Positions 42,763 to 51,351 of a stretch of 64,000 bases of DNA are shown piece by piece. The stretch is from assembly GCF_014644415.1 (NCBI RefSeq), contig NZ_BMKQ01000001.1, forward strand, positions 3,237,217 to 3,301,216, written 5' to 3'. Every line of letters starts with the position of its first letter. The stretch's first letter is position 1. The notes below the pieces were generated by a model. It saw nothing but the letters and a program-made list of their open reading frames with translations. It had not been told where the DNA came from and did no database searches. Source of the DNA: Marmoricola endophyticus. GTDB taxonomy: Bacteria > Actinomycetota > Actinomycetes > Propionibacteriales > Nocardioidaceae. Both the position numbers and the translations under genes were made by a program.

Positions 42763-42792
42763 GCGGCGCTTGCTCACCCGAGCAGGCGCCGC
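42763..42792. terminator. hairpin terminator between sucD and kynU
   Basis: GCGGCGC-T-TGCTC pairs with GAGCA-G-GCGCCGC around ACCC, 12 pairs plus one internal G-T wobble. It lies between convergent genes. Confidence 0.72.
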
Positions 42793-42802
42793 TTCGTCGT
42801 TG

Positions 42803-44053
42803 TCAGGTGACCGTGTTGCGGACCTCGTACGCCGGGTCGAGGTGCTCACCGTTCTCGAGGACGGCGACGAGGTGGTCGACCGCTGCGAGGACGTCGGTGT
42901 GGCGGACGAAGAGCGGGGCGAAGCCGAAGCGGGCCAGGTCCGGCGCCCGGAAGTCGCCGACGACGCCGCGGGCGATCAGCGCCTGCACGATGCCGTACGC
43001 CGACTCGTGGCGCAGGGAGACCTGGCTGCCGCGACGAGAGTGCTCGCGCGGGGTGACCACCTCCAGGCCGGAGGACGCCGGTGGCAGCCGCTCGTCGGCC
43101 AGCCGGACGAACAGGTCGGACAGCGACAGGGAGGCCGCGCGCAGGTCGGTCGGCGAGACGTCGGCGAAGACGCCGAGCGCCGCCTCGAGGGCGGTGAGCC
43201 CGAGCACCGGCGGCGTCCCGCTGGCCAGCCGCCCGACGTCGGTGCGCGAGACGTGCTCGCGCTCCAGCGCGAACGGCCGGGCGTGGCCCATCCAGCCGGG
43301 CACCGGCTGGTCGAGGTCGGGGACGAGGTCGGGCCGCACCCACGTGAACGCGGGGGCGCCCGGGCCGCCGTTGAGGTACTTGTAGCCGCAGCCGACGGCC
43401 AGGTCCGCCTCGGCCCCGGTCAGGTCCACCGGCACCGCGCCCGTGGAGTGGCACAGGTCCCACTGCACCAGTGCCCCGCGCTCGTGGGCCGCGGCGGTGA
43501 GCGCGGGGAGGTCGTACATCGCGCCGGTGCGGAAGTCGACGTGGGTGAGGCTGAGGAGCGCGACGTCCTCGTCGACCGCGGCGAGCGGGTCCGACGGGTC
43601 GCACCACCGCACCTCGGCACCGGTCAGCCGTGCGACGCCGGCGGCGACGTACCCGTCGGTGGGGAAGGTGGTCGGCTCGACCACCAGCACGCGCCGGTCC
43701 GGGCGCATCCGCAGCGCGGCGACCATGGTCTTGAACAGGCTGACCGAGGTCGAGTCCCCGACGTGCACCTCACCCGCGCCCGCTCCGATCAGTGGCGCGA
43801 TCAGGTCGCCGACGCGGCGAGGGAGGTCCATCCAGCCGGGATGGGACCCCGAGGCGTTCCAGCTGCCGATCAGCCCGGTGCCCCACTGGTCCTCCAGCAG
43901 CCGGGTCATCGCGGCGGGGACGGCGCGGGGGAGGGGGCCGAGCGAGTTGCCGTCGAGGTAGACCAGCCCCTCGGGTACGACGAACCGCTCACGGTGCGTG
44001 CGCAGCGGCGAGGCGGCGTCGAGTGCGGCAGCCTCGTCCGCGCGACCGCTCAC
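42803..44053 (-). CDS. kynU: kynureninase
   Basis: A 416-residue fold-type I PLP enzyme. Y-L-D-G-N-S-L-G-P-L-P is the family N-terminal signature, H-V-G-D-S-T-S-V contacts the phosphate, W-D-L-C-H-S-T-G-A holds the Asp under the pyridine, and C-G-Y-K-Y-L-N-G-G-P-G has the PLP lysine. It cleaves kynurenine to anthranilate and alanine. The GTG at 44053 overlaps the stop of the upstream sigma-like gene (GTGA). No kynA or kynB gene is in the window. Confidence 0.95.
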   Translation of the reverse strand: MSGRADEAAALDAASPLRTHRERFVVPEGLVYLDGNSLGPLPRAVPAAMTRLLEDQWGTGLIGSWNASGSHPGWMDLPRRVGDLIAPLIGAGAGEVHVGDSTSVSLFKTMVAALRMRPDRRVLVVEPTTFPTDGYVAAGVARLTGAEVRWCDPSDPLAAVDEDVALLSLTHVDFRTGAMYDLPALTAAAHERGALVQWDLCHSTGAVPVDLTGAEADLAVGCGYKYLNGGPGAPAFTWVRPDLVPDLDQPVPGWMGHARPFALEREHVSRTDVGRLASGTPPVLGLTALEAALGVFADVSPTDLRAASLSLSDLFVRLADERLPPASSGLEVVTPREHSRRGSQVSLRHESAYGIVQALIARGVVGDFRAPDLARFGFAPLFVRHTDVLAAVDHLVAVLENGEHLDPAYEVRNTVT

Positions 44054-45978
44054 CGGCCGGAGCCGCCCGTCGGAGAGGTGGTCGCCGACGGCGAGGGTGT
44101 CGCCTGCGGAGCGGTGGCGAGCTGTGCGAGACGGTCGCGGCCGCGCTGGACGAGCTCGGAGAACACCTGCTCGGAGACGTCCTGCCCCTTGCCCCCCGGC
44201 ACGAAGCCGATCTGGGCGAGGTAGGGCCCGACCCGGGTCACGCCCATCCAGAAGGTGACCGTGTCGTCGTCGGAGATCTCCGTCTGCAGGCGCCACAGGC
44301 GCCAGGGGTACTCAGCGCCCTTCGGGCTCTGCGCCGTCGCGGTGATCTTGCTGCCCAGCTGGGTCTTCGGGCACTTCGTCATCGCGGTGCCCACCTTGTC
44401 CAGCACCGCCTGCGCCTGGCCCGTCGAGCGGTAGCGCCCGTACGTCTCGCTCAGCCCGAAGCGCTGGGGGGTGGACCCGCCCGGGATGAGGAAGGTCCGG
44501 GTCCGGGCCGCTCTCGCCCCGCTCTTCGTGAAGTCGGTGCGGTCGCAGCTCGTGGCGGCCGGGTTGGTCGTCGCCGCCGTGGCGTCGGTGCCGACCCAGG
44601 GGCGCTCGATGTCGCCGATCGGCGGCAGGTCGACGACGGCGAGCATCCCGGGCTGCTCCCCGGTGGTCGGCGGTGCTGCCCGCGTCAGCCGGGGTGTCGA
44701 CCGGCACCCGCCCGCCGACGTGCTGCTGCACACGCCGTCGAGCGCCGTCGTGAGCACCTTCGAGACGGCCCTGGGTGCCACGGCCTGGTCGCCGGGGTTG
44801 GTGATCGCGGTCCAGGTGGTGATGTTGCCGGTGCGGACCAGGCCGATGGCCAGGCTGGTCCGCGACGTCGACTGCGTGCGCAGCGTGAGCAGCTTCGCCT
44901 CGTCACCGAGGCCGGCGACGTCGTACGACGACACCAGCTGGGTCTGTGCCTGGTCGCAGCCGGCGAACCAGGCGATCGCCTGCTCGTACCCGGCGTGCGC
45001 CTGGCGCTCGGTCCGCGAGAGCTCGATGGTCTGGGTCGCGGTGCGCCCGCCCACCTCGCCACCGCCGGTGGTGTCGAAGCGCCGGACGAACGCCCGCAGC
45101 CCCTGAGGGTCGGCGAACCGGTCGCGCTGGCAGGTGACGTTGAGCCCGCTGCCCGAGGTGTTGCGCGTCGTGCTCAGCTCCTGCCACCGGCGCGCCGGGC
45201 CGACGGGGGCGAGGTCGGCGGTGGTGAGGAGCAGGCTGCGCCCGACGGTCGGCCCGAGCTGGGGCGGGAGGCTCTCGGTGGACGGGGCGTCGTCGCTGCG
45301 GACCCAGAGTCCGGCGAGCACGGTGAGCGCGACCGCGGCCGCAGTGCCCACCGCCAGCGCGACCCGGCGCCGGCGCTGCCCCGAGGAGCGCAGCTCTCGG
45401 CCCGTCGGGGAGTGCTCGAGGTCCAGCAGCGGGGAGAGGTCGCGCAGTCTCGTCGGCAGTGCGTCCACCGGGCGCGCCAGCTTCGTGGCGACGCGGTCGA
45501 GGCCGCGGTCGAGCATCGCGTCGGTCGCCGCGGGAGAGGCGCCCACCACCTCGGCCACCGCGGAGACCGGCAGGTCGGACAGGCAGGCCAGGACGACGCA
45601 GACCCGCTCCTGGTACGCCAGGTCGTGCAGCGCCACGAGCGTGTTGCGCTGCTCGGGGTTGGCCGGCCCGCCGCGGTTGAAGCTCCGTGGTCGAGCCCGT
45701 CGGCTCGCGCGGGTGAACGCGGTACGACGTACCCGTGCCTCCAGCGTGCCGGGTGCGTCGGGGTGCTCCCAGCCGTCGGCCATGGCCTCGCGCAGGGCGT
45801 TGTGAGCGGCGCGAAGGTCGCCGCAGACCGCAAACGTCTGCAGCAGCAGCGCGTCCCAGTGGTTGGCGCGAAAGGTCTCGAGCTCGCCGGTCGCGCCCGG
45901 ACCGTCCGGGCCGTCGCCGCGGGTCGCGTCGTCGACGCCGGGTCCGGCGTGGGAGCGGGGGGCGGAGTGCGTGGCCAT
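44050..45978 (-). CDS. sigma-like cytosolic domain fused to membrane anchor and extracellular domain
   Basis: The 642-residue protein has three parts. Residues about 33-167 follow an ECF-sigma plan: a region-2-like helix set (F-R-A-N-H-W-D-A-L-L-L-Q-T-F) and a region-4-like L-A-Y-Q-E-R-V-C-V-V-L-A-C-L-S-D-L then V-S-A-V-A-E-V-V-G-A-S-P-A-A-T-D. Residues 205-226 are a membrane span (R-R-V-A-L-A-V-G-T-A-A-A-V-A-L-T). The rest, about 415 residues, should be outside and includes several Cys. I recognise no family there. It may be a membrane-tethered sigma or a degenerate relative acting as a sensor. Start ATG at 45978; 4-base overlap with kynU. Confidence 0.72.
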   Translation of the reverse strand: MATHSAPRSHAGPGVDDATRGDGPDGPGATGELETFRANHWDALLLQTFAVCGDLRAAHNALREAMADGWEHPDAPGTLEARVRRTAFTRASRRARPRSFNRGGPANPEQRNTLVALHDLAYQERVCVVLACLSDLPVSAVAEVVGASPAATDAMLDRGLDRVATKLARPVDALPTRLRDLSPLLDLEHSPTGRELRSSGQRRRRVALAVGTAAAVALTVLAGLWVRSDDAPSTESLPPQLGPTVGRSLLLTTADLAPVGPARRWQELSTTRNTSGSGLNVTCQRDRFADPQGLRAFVRRFDTTGGGEVGGRTATQTIELSRTERQAHAGYEQAIAWFAGCDQAQTQLVSSYDVAGLGDEAKLLTLRTQSTSRTSLAIGLVRTGNITTWTAITNPGDQAVAPRAVSKVLTTALDGVCSSTSAGGCRSTPRLTRAAPPTTGEQPGMLAVVDLPPIGDIERPWVGTDATAATTNPAATSCDRTDFTKSGARAARTRTFLIPGGSTPQRFGLSETYGRYRSTGQAQAVLDKVGTAMTKCPKTQLGSKITATAQSPKGAEYPWRLWRLQTEISDDDTVTFWMGVTRVGPYLAQIGFVPGGKGQDVSEQVFSELVQRGRDRLAQLATAPQATPSPSATTSPTGGSGR

Positions 45979-46065
45979 GACCGCACCGAGGGTACGGGGT
46001 CGGTGCCACCCGTCCGGCGGGCGTGGGAGCGCCGCTGAGCGGCTCCGGTCAGCCACGATGACACG

Positions 46066-47574
46066 GTGACCACGAATCACATCAGCACCACAAGACCGCG
46101 TCCGACCCCGGCCACGTCGAGCCCGCCGAGTGCCGGGACCGTCGTGCTGGCCCGGCCGTTCCCGGTCCTGGCGACCGTGGCGGGTGCCGGTGCGGCGCTG
46201 GCGGGCCTGGCGGCCCTGTCCGTGGTCGCGGTGGTCGGCTGGTTCCTGGCCGATGCGGGCGCGCACGGGGACACCCGGGACGCGCTGCGGGTCGCCGCCG
46301 ACGCCTGGCTGGTGGGCCAGGGGTCGCAGCTGACGTACGCAGGCGTGACGTACGCCGTCGTCCCGCTCGGACTGACCGCGCTGCTGGCGCTCGTGCTGTG
46401 GCGCTCGGCCCGCTGGGCGGTCGGTCTCGCGGAGCCGCGCGACGAGCGGGAGACCGCGTACGGCGTGGCGATGTTCTCGCTCGCCTACCTGCTGGTCGCG
46501 GTGGTGGTCGCTGTGCTGGCCACGACGGACGACGCCGCCCCGTCACTGGTACGGGTGGTGATCGGCTCGCTGCTGCTCCCCGTCGTGGTCGGTGGCGCGA
46601 GCGTGCTGCACGCGACGCAGCGGTGGTCGATCGTCACCGACCGCCTCCCCGGAGACGTCGGCACGGTCGAGGCGGTCGTCCGTGTGGCCGGCCTGGCCGG
46701 GCGGGTGCTGCTGGCGGTGTACGCAGCCGGGCTGGTCACCGTGCTGGTGTCGCTCGGCCTGCACGCCGGGTCGCTGAGCGCGATGCTGGCCGCGCAGGAC
46801 CTGTCCGTGGGTGACCTCCTCGCGCTGACGGTGCTCAGCGTCGTCGTGCTGCCCAACGCCGCTCTGCTGGCGGTCGGCTACCTGGCGGGACCCGGCTTCG
46901 CCGTCGGGACGGGTACGACGGTCTCCACCGGTTCCGTGCTCCTCGGCCCGGTGCCCGCCTTCCCGCTGCTCGCGGCCCTGCCCGGGTCGGGGGCTGCGCC
47001 CTGGTGGACCGACCTCCTGCTGGCCGTCCCCCCGGTGGTGACGGCGGCCGTCGTGGTCCGCAGGCACCGCCGTGCCGTCCCCGGCACGCTGGACTGGCGC
47101 CACGGGCTCGCCGCCGGCGCCGTCGCGGGCCTCGTCCTCGGGCTGCTCTCGGGGCTCGGCGGTGGCGCGCTCGGTGACGGCCGGATGGGCCAGCTCGGCA
47201 CCTCGCCGCTGCTGGTCGCGATGTTCCTCCTGCTCTCGACGGGCGCGGGTGGCCTGGTCGGCGGGGTGCTCGCGCCGCTGGCCTCGCGGGTGCTCGATCT
47301 CGTCGGCGTCTCCCGACCGGAGGTGCCCGTGCCGGCTGCGGAGGCCGGGGAGGGCCCGCAGACGCAGACCGCGATCTCGCCGGCGCTGGCCGCCCGGCTC
47401 CGCGAGGCACGTCGCCAGCGGGCCGACGGTGCGACGGAGCAGCGGCCGCCCTTCGCTCCCGCCGACGCGGCGGCCGCCGACGGCGAGGTCACCGTCTCCC
47501 TCGCCGACGCCACCGACGACGCGGAGGAGACGGTGTCGCTGGGAGGGAACGACCGGGACCAGGACATGGCCTAG
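46066..47574 (+). CDS. DUF6350 membrane protein (PerM-like)
   Basis: A 502-residue polytopic protein with about ten hydrophobic segments and an acidic Ala-rich cytosolic tail from about 430. Its place directly upstream of purN and purH, and the overall pattern, match the actinobacterial DUF6350 family, whose Mycobacterium member PerM supports cell division under magnesium or acid stress. CACGAT at 46054-46059 lies 6 bases before the GTG start. PurN begins 10 bases after its stop. Confidence 0.82.
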   Translation: MTTNHISTTRPRPTPATSSPPSAGTVVLARPFPVLATVAGAGAALAGLAALSVVAVVGWFLADAGAHGDTRDALRVAADAWLVGQGSQLTYAGVTYAVVPLGLTALLALVLWRSARWAVGLAEPRDERETAYGVAMFSLAYLLVAVVVAVLATTDDAAPSLVRVVIGSLLLPVVVGGASVLHATQRWSIVTDRLPGDVGTVEAVVRVAGLAGRVLLAVYAAGLVTVLVSLGLHAGSLSAMLAAQDLSVGDLLALTVLSVVVLPNAALLAVGYLAGPGFAVGTGTTVSTGSVLLGPVPAFPLLAALPGSGAAPWWTDLLLAVPPVVTAAVVVRRHRRAVPGTLDWRHGLAAGAVAGLVLGLLSGLGGGALGDGRMGQLGTSPLLVAMFLLLSTGAGGLVGGVLAPLASRVLDLVGVSRPEVPVPAAEAGEGPQTQTAISPALAARLREARRQRADGATEQRPPFAPADAAAADGEVTVSLADATDDAEETVSLGGNDRDQDMA

Positions 47575-47577
47575 CCT
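47572..47577 (+). promoter_or_regulatory. putative -10 hexamer before purN
   Basis: TAGCCT overlaps the stop codon of the PerM-like gene and ends 7 bases before the purN GTG, so purN may have its own leaderless transcript. Confidence 0.35.
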
Positions 47578-47584
47578 TCCGCGG

Positions 47585-48211
47585 GTGTCCTCCCCTGCCT
47601 CGGGCCGCCCCGGTCGGCTCGTCGTCCTCGTCTCCGGCTCGGGGACGAACCTGCAGGCACTGCTCGACGCCTGCGCGGACCCGGGCTACGGCGCGCGGGT
47701 GGTCGCGGTCGGCTCGGACCGCGACGGCACCGAGGGGCTGGCCCGCGCGGAGCGGGCCGGCGTGCCGACCTTCGTCGAGCGGGTCGGGGACCACCACTCG
47801 CGCGATGCCTGGGACGAGGCGCTGGCCGCGACGGTGGCGTCGTACGAGCCGGACCTGGTGGTGCTGGCCGGCTTCATGAAGCTGGTGGGGGAGCCCTTCC
47901 TGGCCGCCCACGGCGGACGGACCGTGAACACCCACCCGGCGCTGTCGCCGTCGTTCCCGGGCATGCACGGTCCGCGCGACGCACTCGCGCACGGCGTGAA
48001 GGTCACCGGCGCGACCCTGTTCGTCGTCGACGCGGGCGTCGACACCGGCGTGATCCTGGCTCAGAGCGCCGTCCCGGTGCGCGACGACGACGACGTCGAG
48101 ACGCTGCACGAGCGGATCAAGGCCGCCGAGCGGGCGATGCTGACGGACACCGTGGGTCGCATGGTGCGCGAGGGGTTCACCGTCGAGGGTCGTCGTGCGC
48201 GCCTGGGGTGA
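47585..48211 (+). CDS. purN: phosphoribosylglycinamide formyltransferase
   Basis: From a GTG at 47585 the 208-residue enzyme shows V-L-V-S-G-S-G-T-N-L-Q-A-L-L (GAR phosphate loop), L-A-G-F-M-K-L, N-T-H-P-A-L-S-P-S-F-P-G with the catalytic His, and D-x-G-x-x-x-D-T-G. It transfers formyl from 10-formyl-THF to GAR, step 3 of purine synthesis. PurH lies 750 bases downstream and folD, which supplies the cofactor, about 3 kb downstream. Confidence 0.96.
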   Translation: MSSPASGRPGRLVVLVSGSGTNLQALLDACADPGYGARVVAVGSDRDGTEGLARAERAGVPTFVERVGDHHSRDAWDEALAATVASYEPDLVVLAGFMKLVGEPFLAAHGGRTVNTHPALSPSFPGMHGPRDALAHGVKVTGATLFVVDAGVDTGVILAQSAVPVRDDDDVETLHERIKAAERAMLTDTVGRMVREGFTVEGRRARLG

Positions 48212-48296
48212 GCGCCTCTGGAGCTGGGGCCCGCCTGGCCGCTGCTCGCGTCTCACGGGCCCGGCACCGAGTCGGGAGTCGAGGGGAGCATCCGAG

Positions 48297-48749
48297 GTGA
48301 GGGCGACGCCGTTGGCGGTTCTGGTGCTGGCCGCGGGTCTTCCACTGCTCGTGACCGGGTGCGGCGAGAACGCCTCGTCACCGCTGCGCTCCCACCTCCA
48401 GCCCGCCCGGGGCGAGAAGCAGCTGCTCAGCCTGAGAGATCAGACCGGCCAGGAGAAGAAGGGCCGCATCGAGGTCCCGGCAGGCACCACCCAGCTGCTG
48501 CTGCGCGCCGACTGCCTCGGCGGTCCGAAGGACTCCACCATGCGCATCAGCGTGTCGTCCGCCGGAGGGAGCGACCTCGCCTACGGCGGCGGCGAGTTCG
48601 GCTGCACCCGCTCGTCGGGGCACGGCGGGCTGGTCATCCTGGGTGACGAGACGGACCAGGCCATGGCCGACGCGACGTACACGATCAGCGCGCCGCGCGG
48701 TGCCACGTGGTCGGCCACGGTCGGCGTGAAGAGATCGATCACCAGGTGA
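48297..48749 (+). CDS. small lipoprotein of unknown function
   Basis: GAGGGGAG at 48281-48288 sets the GTG start at 48297. The 150-residue product has a signal peptide with lipobox L-V-T-G-C near residue 19 and a mature beta-rich domain with two Cys (A-D-C-L-G-G and F-G-C-T-R) likely to form a disulfide. No family recognised. It is inserted between purN and purH on the same strand. Confidence 0.72.
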   Translation: MRATPLAVLVLAAGLPLLVTGCGENASSPLRSHLQPARGEKQLLSLRDQTGQEKKGRIEVPAGTTQLLLRADCLGGPKDSTMRISVSSAGGSDLAYGGGEFGCTRSSGHGGLVILGDETDQAMADATYTISAPRGATWSATVGVKRSITR

Positions 48750-48858
48750 GCCGCAGCTCCACCCCGGAGACGCGGGAGACCGGTGCTGGGCGATGACGTC
48801 AGCAGCCCCGACGTCCGCGCCGTGCAGGAGGCTTCGCGACGCCCGGCGGGCCCTCGCC

Positions 48859-48864
48859 TAGAGT
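48859..48864 (+). promoter_or_regulatory. putative -10 hexamer of the purH transcript
   Basis: TAGAGT stands 7 bases before the first conserved bases of the ZTP riboswitch, so transcription would begin close to the riboswitch 5' end. Confidence 0.45.
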
Positions 48865-48871
48865 CGGGGGC

Positions 48872-48934
48872 ACACGACTGGCGCAGGTGGGCGACCACCG
48901 GGGAGTGCAAGCAGGACCGTCGTACGCCTGGGTG
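48872..48934 (+). ncRNA. ZTP (pfl motif) riboswitch controlling purH
   Basis: The leader contains the ZTP riboswitch blocks in order: GACTGGCGCAGGTGGG (48876-48891), CCACCGGGGAG (48895-48905) and CGCCTGGG (48925-48932), which form the two halves of the ZMP/ZTP pocket. The class binds the purine intermediate ZMP or its triphosphate when 10-formyl-THF is short. The distal helix and loop (48906-48924) vary as expected. GAGGAG at 48952-48957, about 18 bases beyond, would be freed when ligand binds. PurH consumes ZMP, so the control makes sense. Confidence 0.88.
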
Positions 48935-48964
48935 GTCCTCCCGTCACCGATGAGGAGTGTCCCC

Positions 48965-50548
48965 ATGTCCGACGCCCGGCCCGACACCGTCGCGATCCGC
49001 CGCGCCCTGGTCTCCGTCTACGACAAGTCCGGTCTGGAGGAGCTCGTCCGCGGGCTCCACGAGGCCGGTGTCGCCCTGGTCTCCACCGGCGGCTCCGCGG
49101 CTTTGATCGAGAAGGCCGGCGTCCCCGTCACGAAGGTCGAGGACCTGACCGGGTTCCCCGAGTGCCTCGACGGCCGCGTGAAGACGCTGCACCCGATGGT
49201 GCACGCCGGGATCCTCGCCGACCGGAGACTGGAGTCCCACGTCGCCCAGCTGGCCGACCTCGGTGTCGAGCCGTTCGACCTCGTCGTGTCCAACCTCTAC
49301 CCGTTCCGCGAGACGGTCGCGTCCGGCGCCACGCCCGACGAGTGCGTCGAGCAGATCGACATCGGTGGCCCGTCGATGGTGCGCGCGGCGGCCAAGAACC
49401 ACCCGTCGGTCGCGATCGTCACCTCGCCGTCGTCGTACGACGAGACGCTCGCCGCGGTCGCCGCCGGCGGCTTCACCCTCGCCCAGCGGCGGCGGCTGGC
49501 CGCGGAGGCCTTCGCGCACACGGCGGCGTACGACGTGGCGGTGGCCTCCTGGATGGGCAGTGTGCTCAGCCCGGCGGAGGAGGGCTCGCCGGACTTCTTC
49601 GCCGTCGCGTACTCCAAGGCGGCAGACCTGCGCTACGGGGAGAACCCGCACCAGTCGGCCGCGCTCTACACCGACGGCTCGGGCGGGCTGGCCGGTGCGC
49701 AGCAGCTGCACGGCAAGGAGATGTCGTACAACAACTACGTCGACACCGATGCTGCGCGCCGTGCGGCCGACGACTTCACCGAGCCGGCCGTCGCGGTGAT
49801 CAAGCACGCCAACCCCTGCGGCATCGCGGTCGGGACCGAGGGCGAGGACATCGCGGCGGTGCACGCCAAGGCACACGCCTGCGACCCGGTCTCCGCCTTC
49901 GGTGGCGTGATCGCGGTGAACCGTCCGGTGTCGCTGGCCATGGCCGAGCAGGTGGCGGACATCTTCACCGAGGTGATCGTCGCGCCGGCGTACGACGACG
50001 GCGCCGTCGAGGCGCTGCAGCGCAAGAAGAACATCCGGATCCTCGTGTGTCCGGTCGACCGCGACCAGGACCCGGTCGAGTTCCGGCGGATCTCCGGCGG
50101 GCTGCTCACCCAGCAGGTCGACCACGTCGACGCGGTGCTCGACCGGGGCGGGGACGACCCGGCGAGCTGGACCCTGGCCACCGGCGAGGCGCTCGACGAG
50201 GCCGGGCTGGCGGATCTCGCCTTCGCCTGGAAGGCGTGCCGCGCGGTGAAGTCCAACGCGATCCTGCTCGCCAAGGACGGTGCCTCGGTCGGCGTCGGCA
50301 TGGGCCAGGTCAACCGGGTCGACTCCTGCAAGCTCGCCGTGGAGCGGGCGGGGGAGCGGGCGACCGGCTCGTACGCCGCCTCGGACGCGTTCTTCCCCTT
50401 CGCCGACGGACCGCAGATCCTCCTCGACGCCGGCGTGAAGGCGATCGTCCAGCCCGGCGGCTCGGTGCGCGACGACCAGACGATCGAGGCGTGCGAGAAG
50501 GCCGGCGTGACGATGTACCTCACCGGGACCCGGCACTTCTTCCACTGA
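48965..50548 (+). CDS. purH: bifunctional AICAR formyltransferase/IMP cyclohydrolase
   Basis: The 527-residue enzyme has the N-terminal IMP cyclohydrolase ([21 protein letters not shown]) and the C-terminal AICAR transformylase ([15 protein letters not shown] with the catalytic Lys-His, N-A-I-L-L-A-K-D). It converts AICAR (ZMP) through FAICAR to IMP, the last two steps of purine synthesis. The ATG at 48965 follows GAGGAG at 48952-48957; an upstream frame is open but lies within the riboswitch. Confidence 0.97.
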   Translation: MSDARPDTVAIRRALVSVYDKSGLEELVRGLHEAGVALVSTGGSAALIEKAGVPVTKVEDLTGFPECLDGRVKTLHPMVHAGILADRRLESHVAQLADLGVEPFDLVVSNLYPFRETVASGATPDECVEQIDIGGPSMVRAAAKNHPSVAIVTSPSSYDETLAAVAAGGFTLAQRRRLAAEAFAHTAAYDVAVASWMGSVLSPAEEGSPDFFAVAYSKAADLRYGENPHQSAALYTDGSGGLAGAQQLHGKEMSYNNYVDTDAARRAADDFTEPAVAVIKHANPCGIAVGTEGEDIAAVHAKAHACDPVSAFGGVIAVNRPVSLAMAEQVADIFTEVIVAPAYDDGAVEALQRKKNIRILVCPVDRDQDPVEFRRISGGLLTQQVDHVDAVLDRGGDDPASWTLATGEALDEAGLADLAFAWKACRAVKSNAILLAKDGASVGVGMGQVNRVDSCKLAVERAGERATGSYAASDAFFPFADGPQILLDAGVKAIVQPGGSVRDDQTIEACEKAGVTMYLTGTRHFFH

Positions 50549-50568
50549 GGGCGGCAGTCGAGCGCGGA

Positions 50569-50717
50569 GGTCTCGACGCGCTCGCTGGCGCTCGCTGCTC
50601 GACCGCCCGCCGGGGCTGGCGCTCGCTGCTCGACCGCCTGCCGGGGCTGGTGGTCGAGCCCGACCGAGCTCTGCGAGGCGGTGTCCTGAGCCTGTCGAAG
50701 GGGAGGACGTCGAGACC
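50569..50717. repeat. dispersed-repeat cluster after purH
   Basis: Bounded by GGTCTCGACGCGCTCGC (50569) and GTCGAGACC (to 50717). It includes two 31-base direct repeats (50584-50614 and 50615-50645, one mismatch), GGTGGTCGAGC at 50649, and the widespread GTCCTGAGCCTGTCGAAGGG module (50683-50702). Confidence 0.75.
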
Positions 50718-50736
50718 GGGTGAGGAGCGCGCGGCC

Positions 50737-51297
50737 TCAGCCGAGCCGGTGGACCGTCAGGGCGACCCCGTTGGCGAACCGCTCGACCCGGTCGAGCCGC
50801 AGGTGGTCGAGACGGAGCCCGTCGGGGAAGAGCGTGCGGCCGCGGCCCTGGACGACCGGGTACCAGAACAGCCGTACCTCGTCGACGAGGCCGGCACTCA
50901 GCAGCGGGTGGACGAGACTGATGGAGCCGGTGCAGACGATGTCCCGGCCGGCCTGCTCCTTCAGGGCGCGGACCTCCTCGACGGGGTCCCCGGTCAGCAC
51001 GGTCGTGCCGTCCCAGTCGGGGTCGGTGAGGGTGCTGGACACGACGTACTTCGCCACGCCGTTCAGGTACGCCGACACTCCGGTGGTGTCGTCCGCGAGG
51101 TCGCGCCAGTAGCCGCGCATGTCGGTGAACGTGCTCCGGCCGACCAGGAAGGCGTCGGCAGCGCTGTCCTGCCGCTCGTTCTCGGCCCGGAGGTCCGCGT
51201 TGTCGACCTCGCCCATGCGCTGGGGCGAGAACCAGTCGTCCAGCATCTCGATCCGGCCGTCGAGGGTGATGTTCTGGGTGACCGCGAGTGTTCTCAT
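50737..51297 (-). CDS. DHFR/RibD-C-like dihydrofolate-reductase-family protein
   Basis: In the 186-residue protein, [11 protein letters not shown] starts the fold, F-L-V-G-R-S-T-F gives the NADPH helix, and [19 protein letters not shown] is the conserved late strand of RibD C-terminal/YyaP reductases. The ATG at 51297 is the natural start; the frame is open further upstream but that part opposes folD. Substrate unknown: pteridine, riboflavin precursor or another NADPH-dependent reduction. Confidence 0.88.
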   Translation of the reverse strand: MRTLAVTQNITLDGRIEMLDDWFSPQRMGEVDNADLRAENERQDSAADAFLVGRSTFTDMRGYWRDLADDTTGVSAYLNGVAKYVVSSTLTDPDWDGTTVLTGDPVEEVRALKEQAGRDIVCTGSISLVHPLLSAGLVDEVRLFWYPVVQGRGRTLFPDGLRLDHLRLDRVERFANGVALTVHRLG

Positions 51298-51338
51298 GGC
51301 CGGTTCCGACCCGTCCGGGCCGGCGAACTCATCGGTCC

Positions 51339-51344
51339 TAGGAT
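51339..51344 (+). promoter_or_regulatory. putative -10 hexamer of leaderless folD
   Basis: TAGGAT ends 7 bases before the folD GTG at 51352. Confidence 0.45.
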
Positions 51345-51351
51345 CGTCGGC

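Noticed and set aside
51298-51351. A second ZTP riboswitch before folD
   Set aside because: The gap is too short and lacks the motif; a leaderless promoter explains it.
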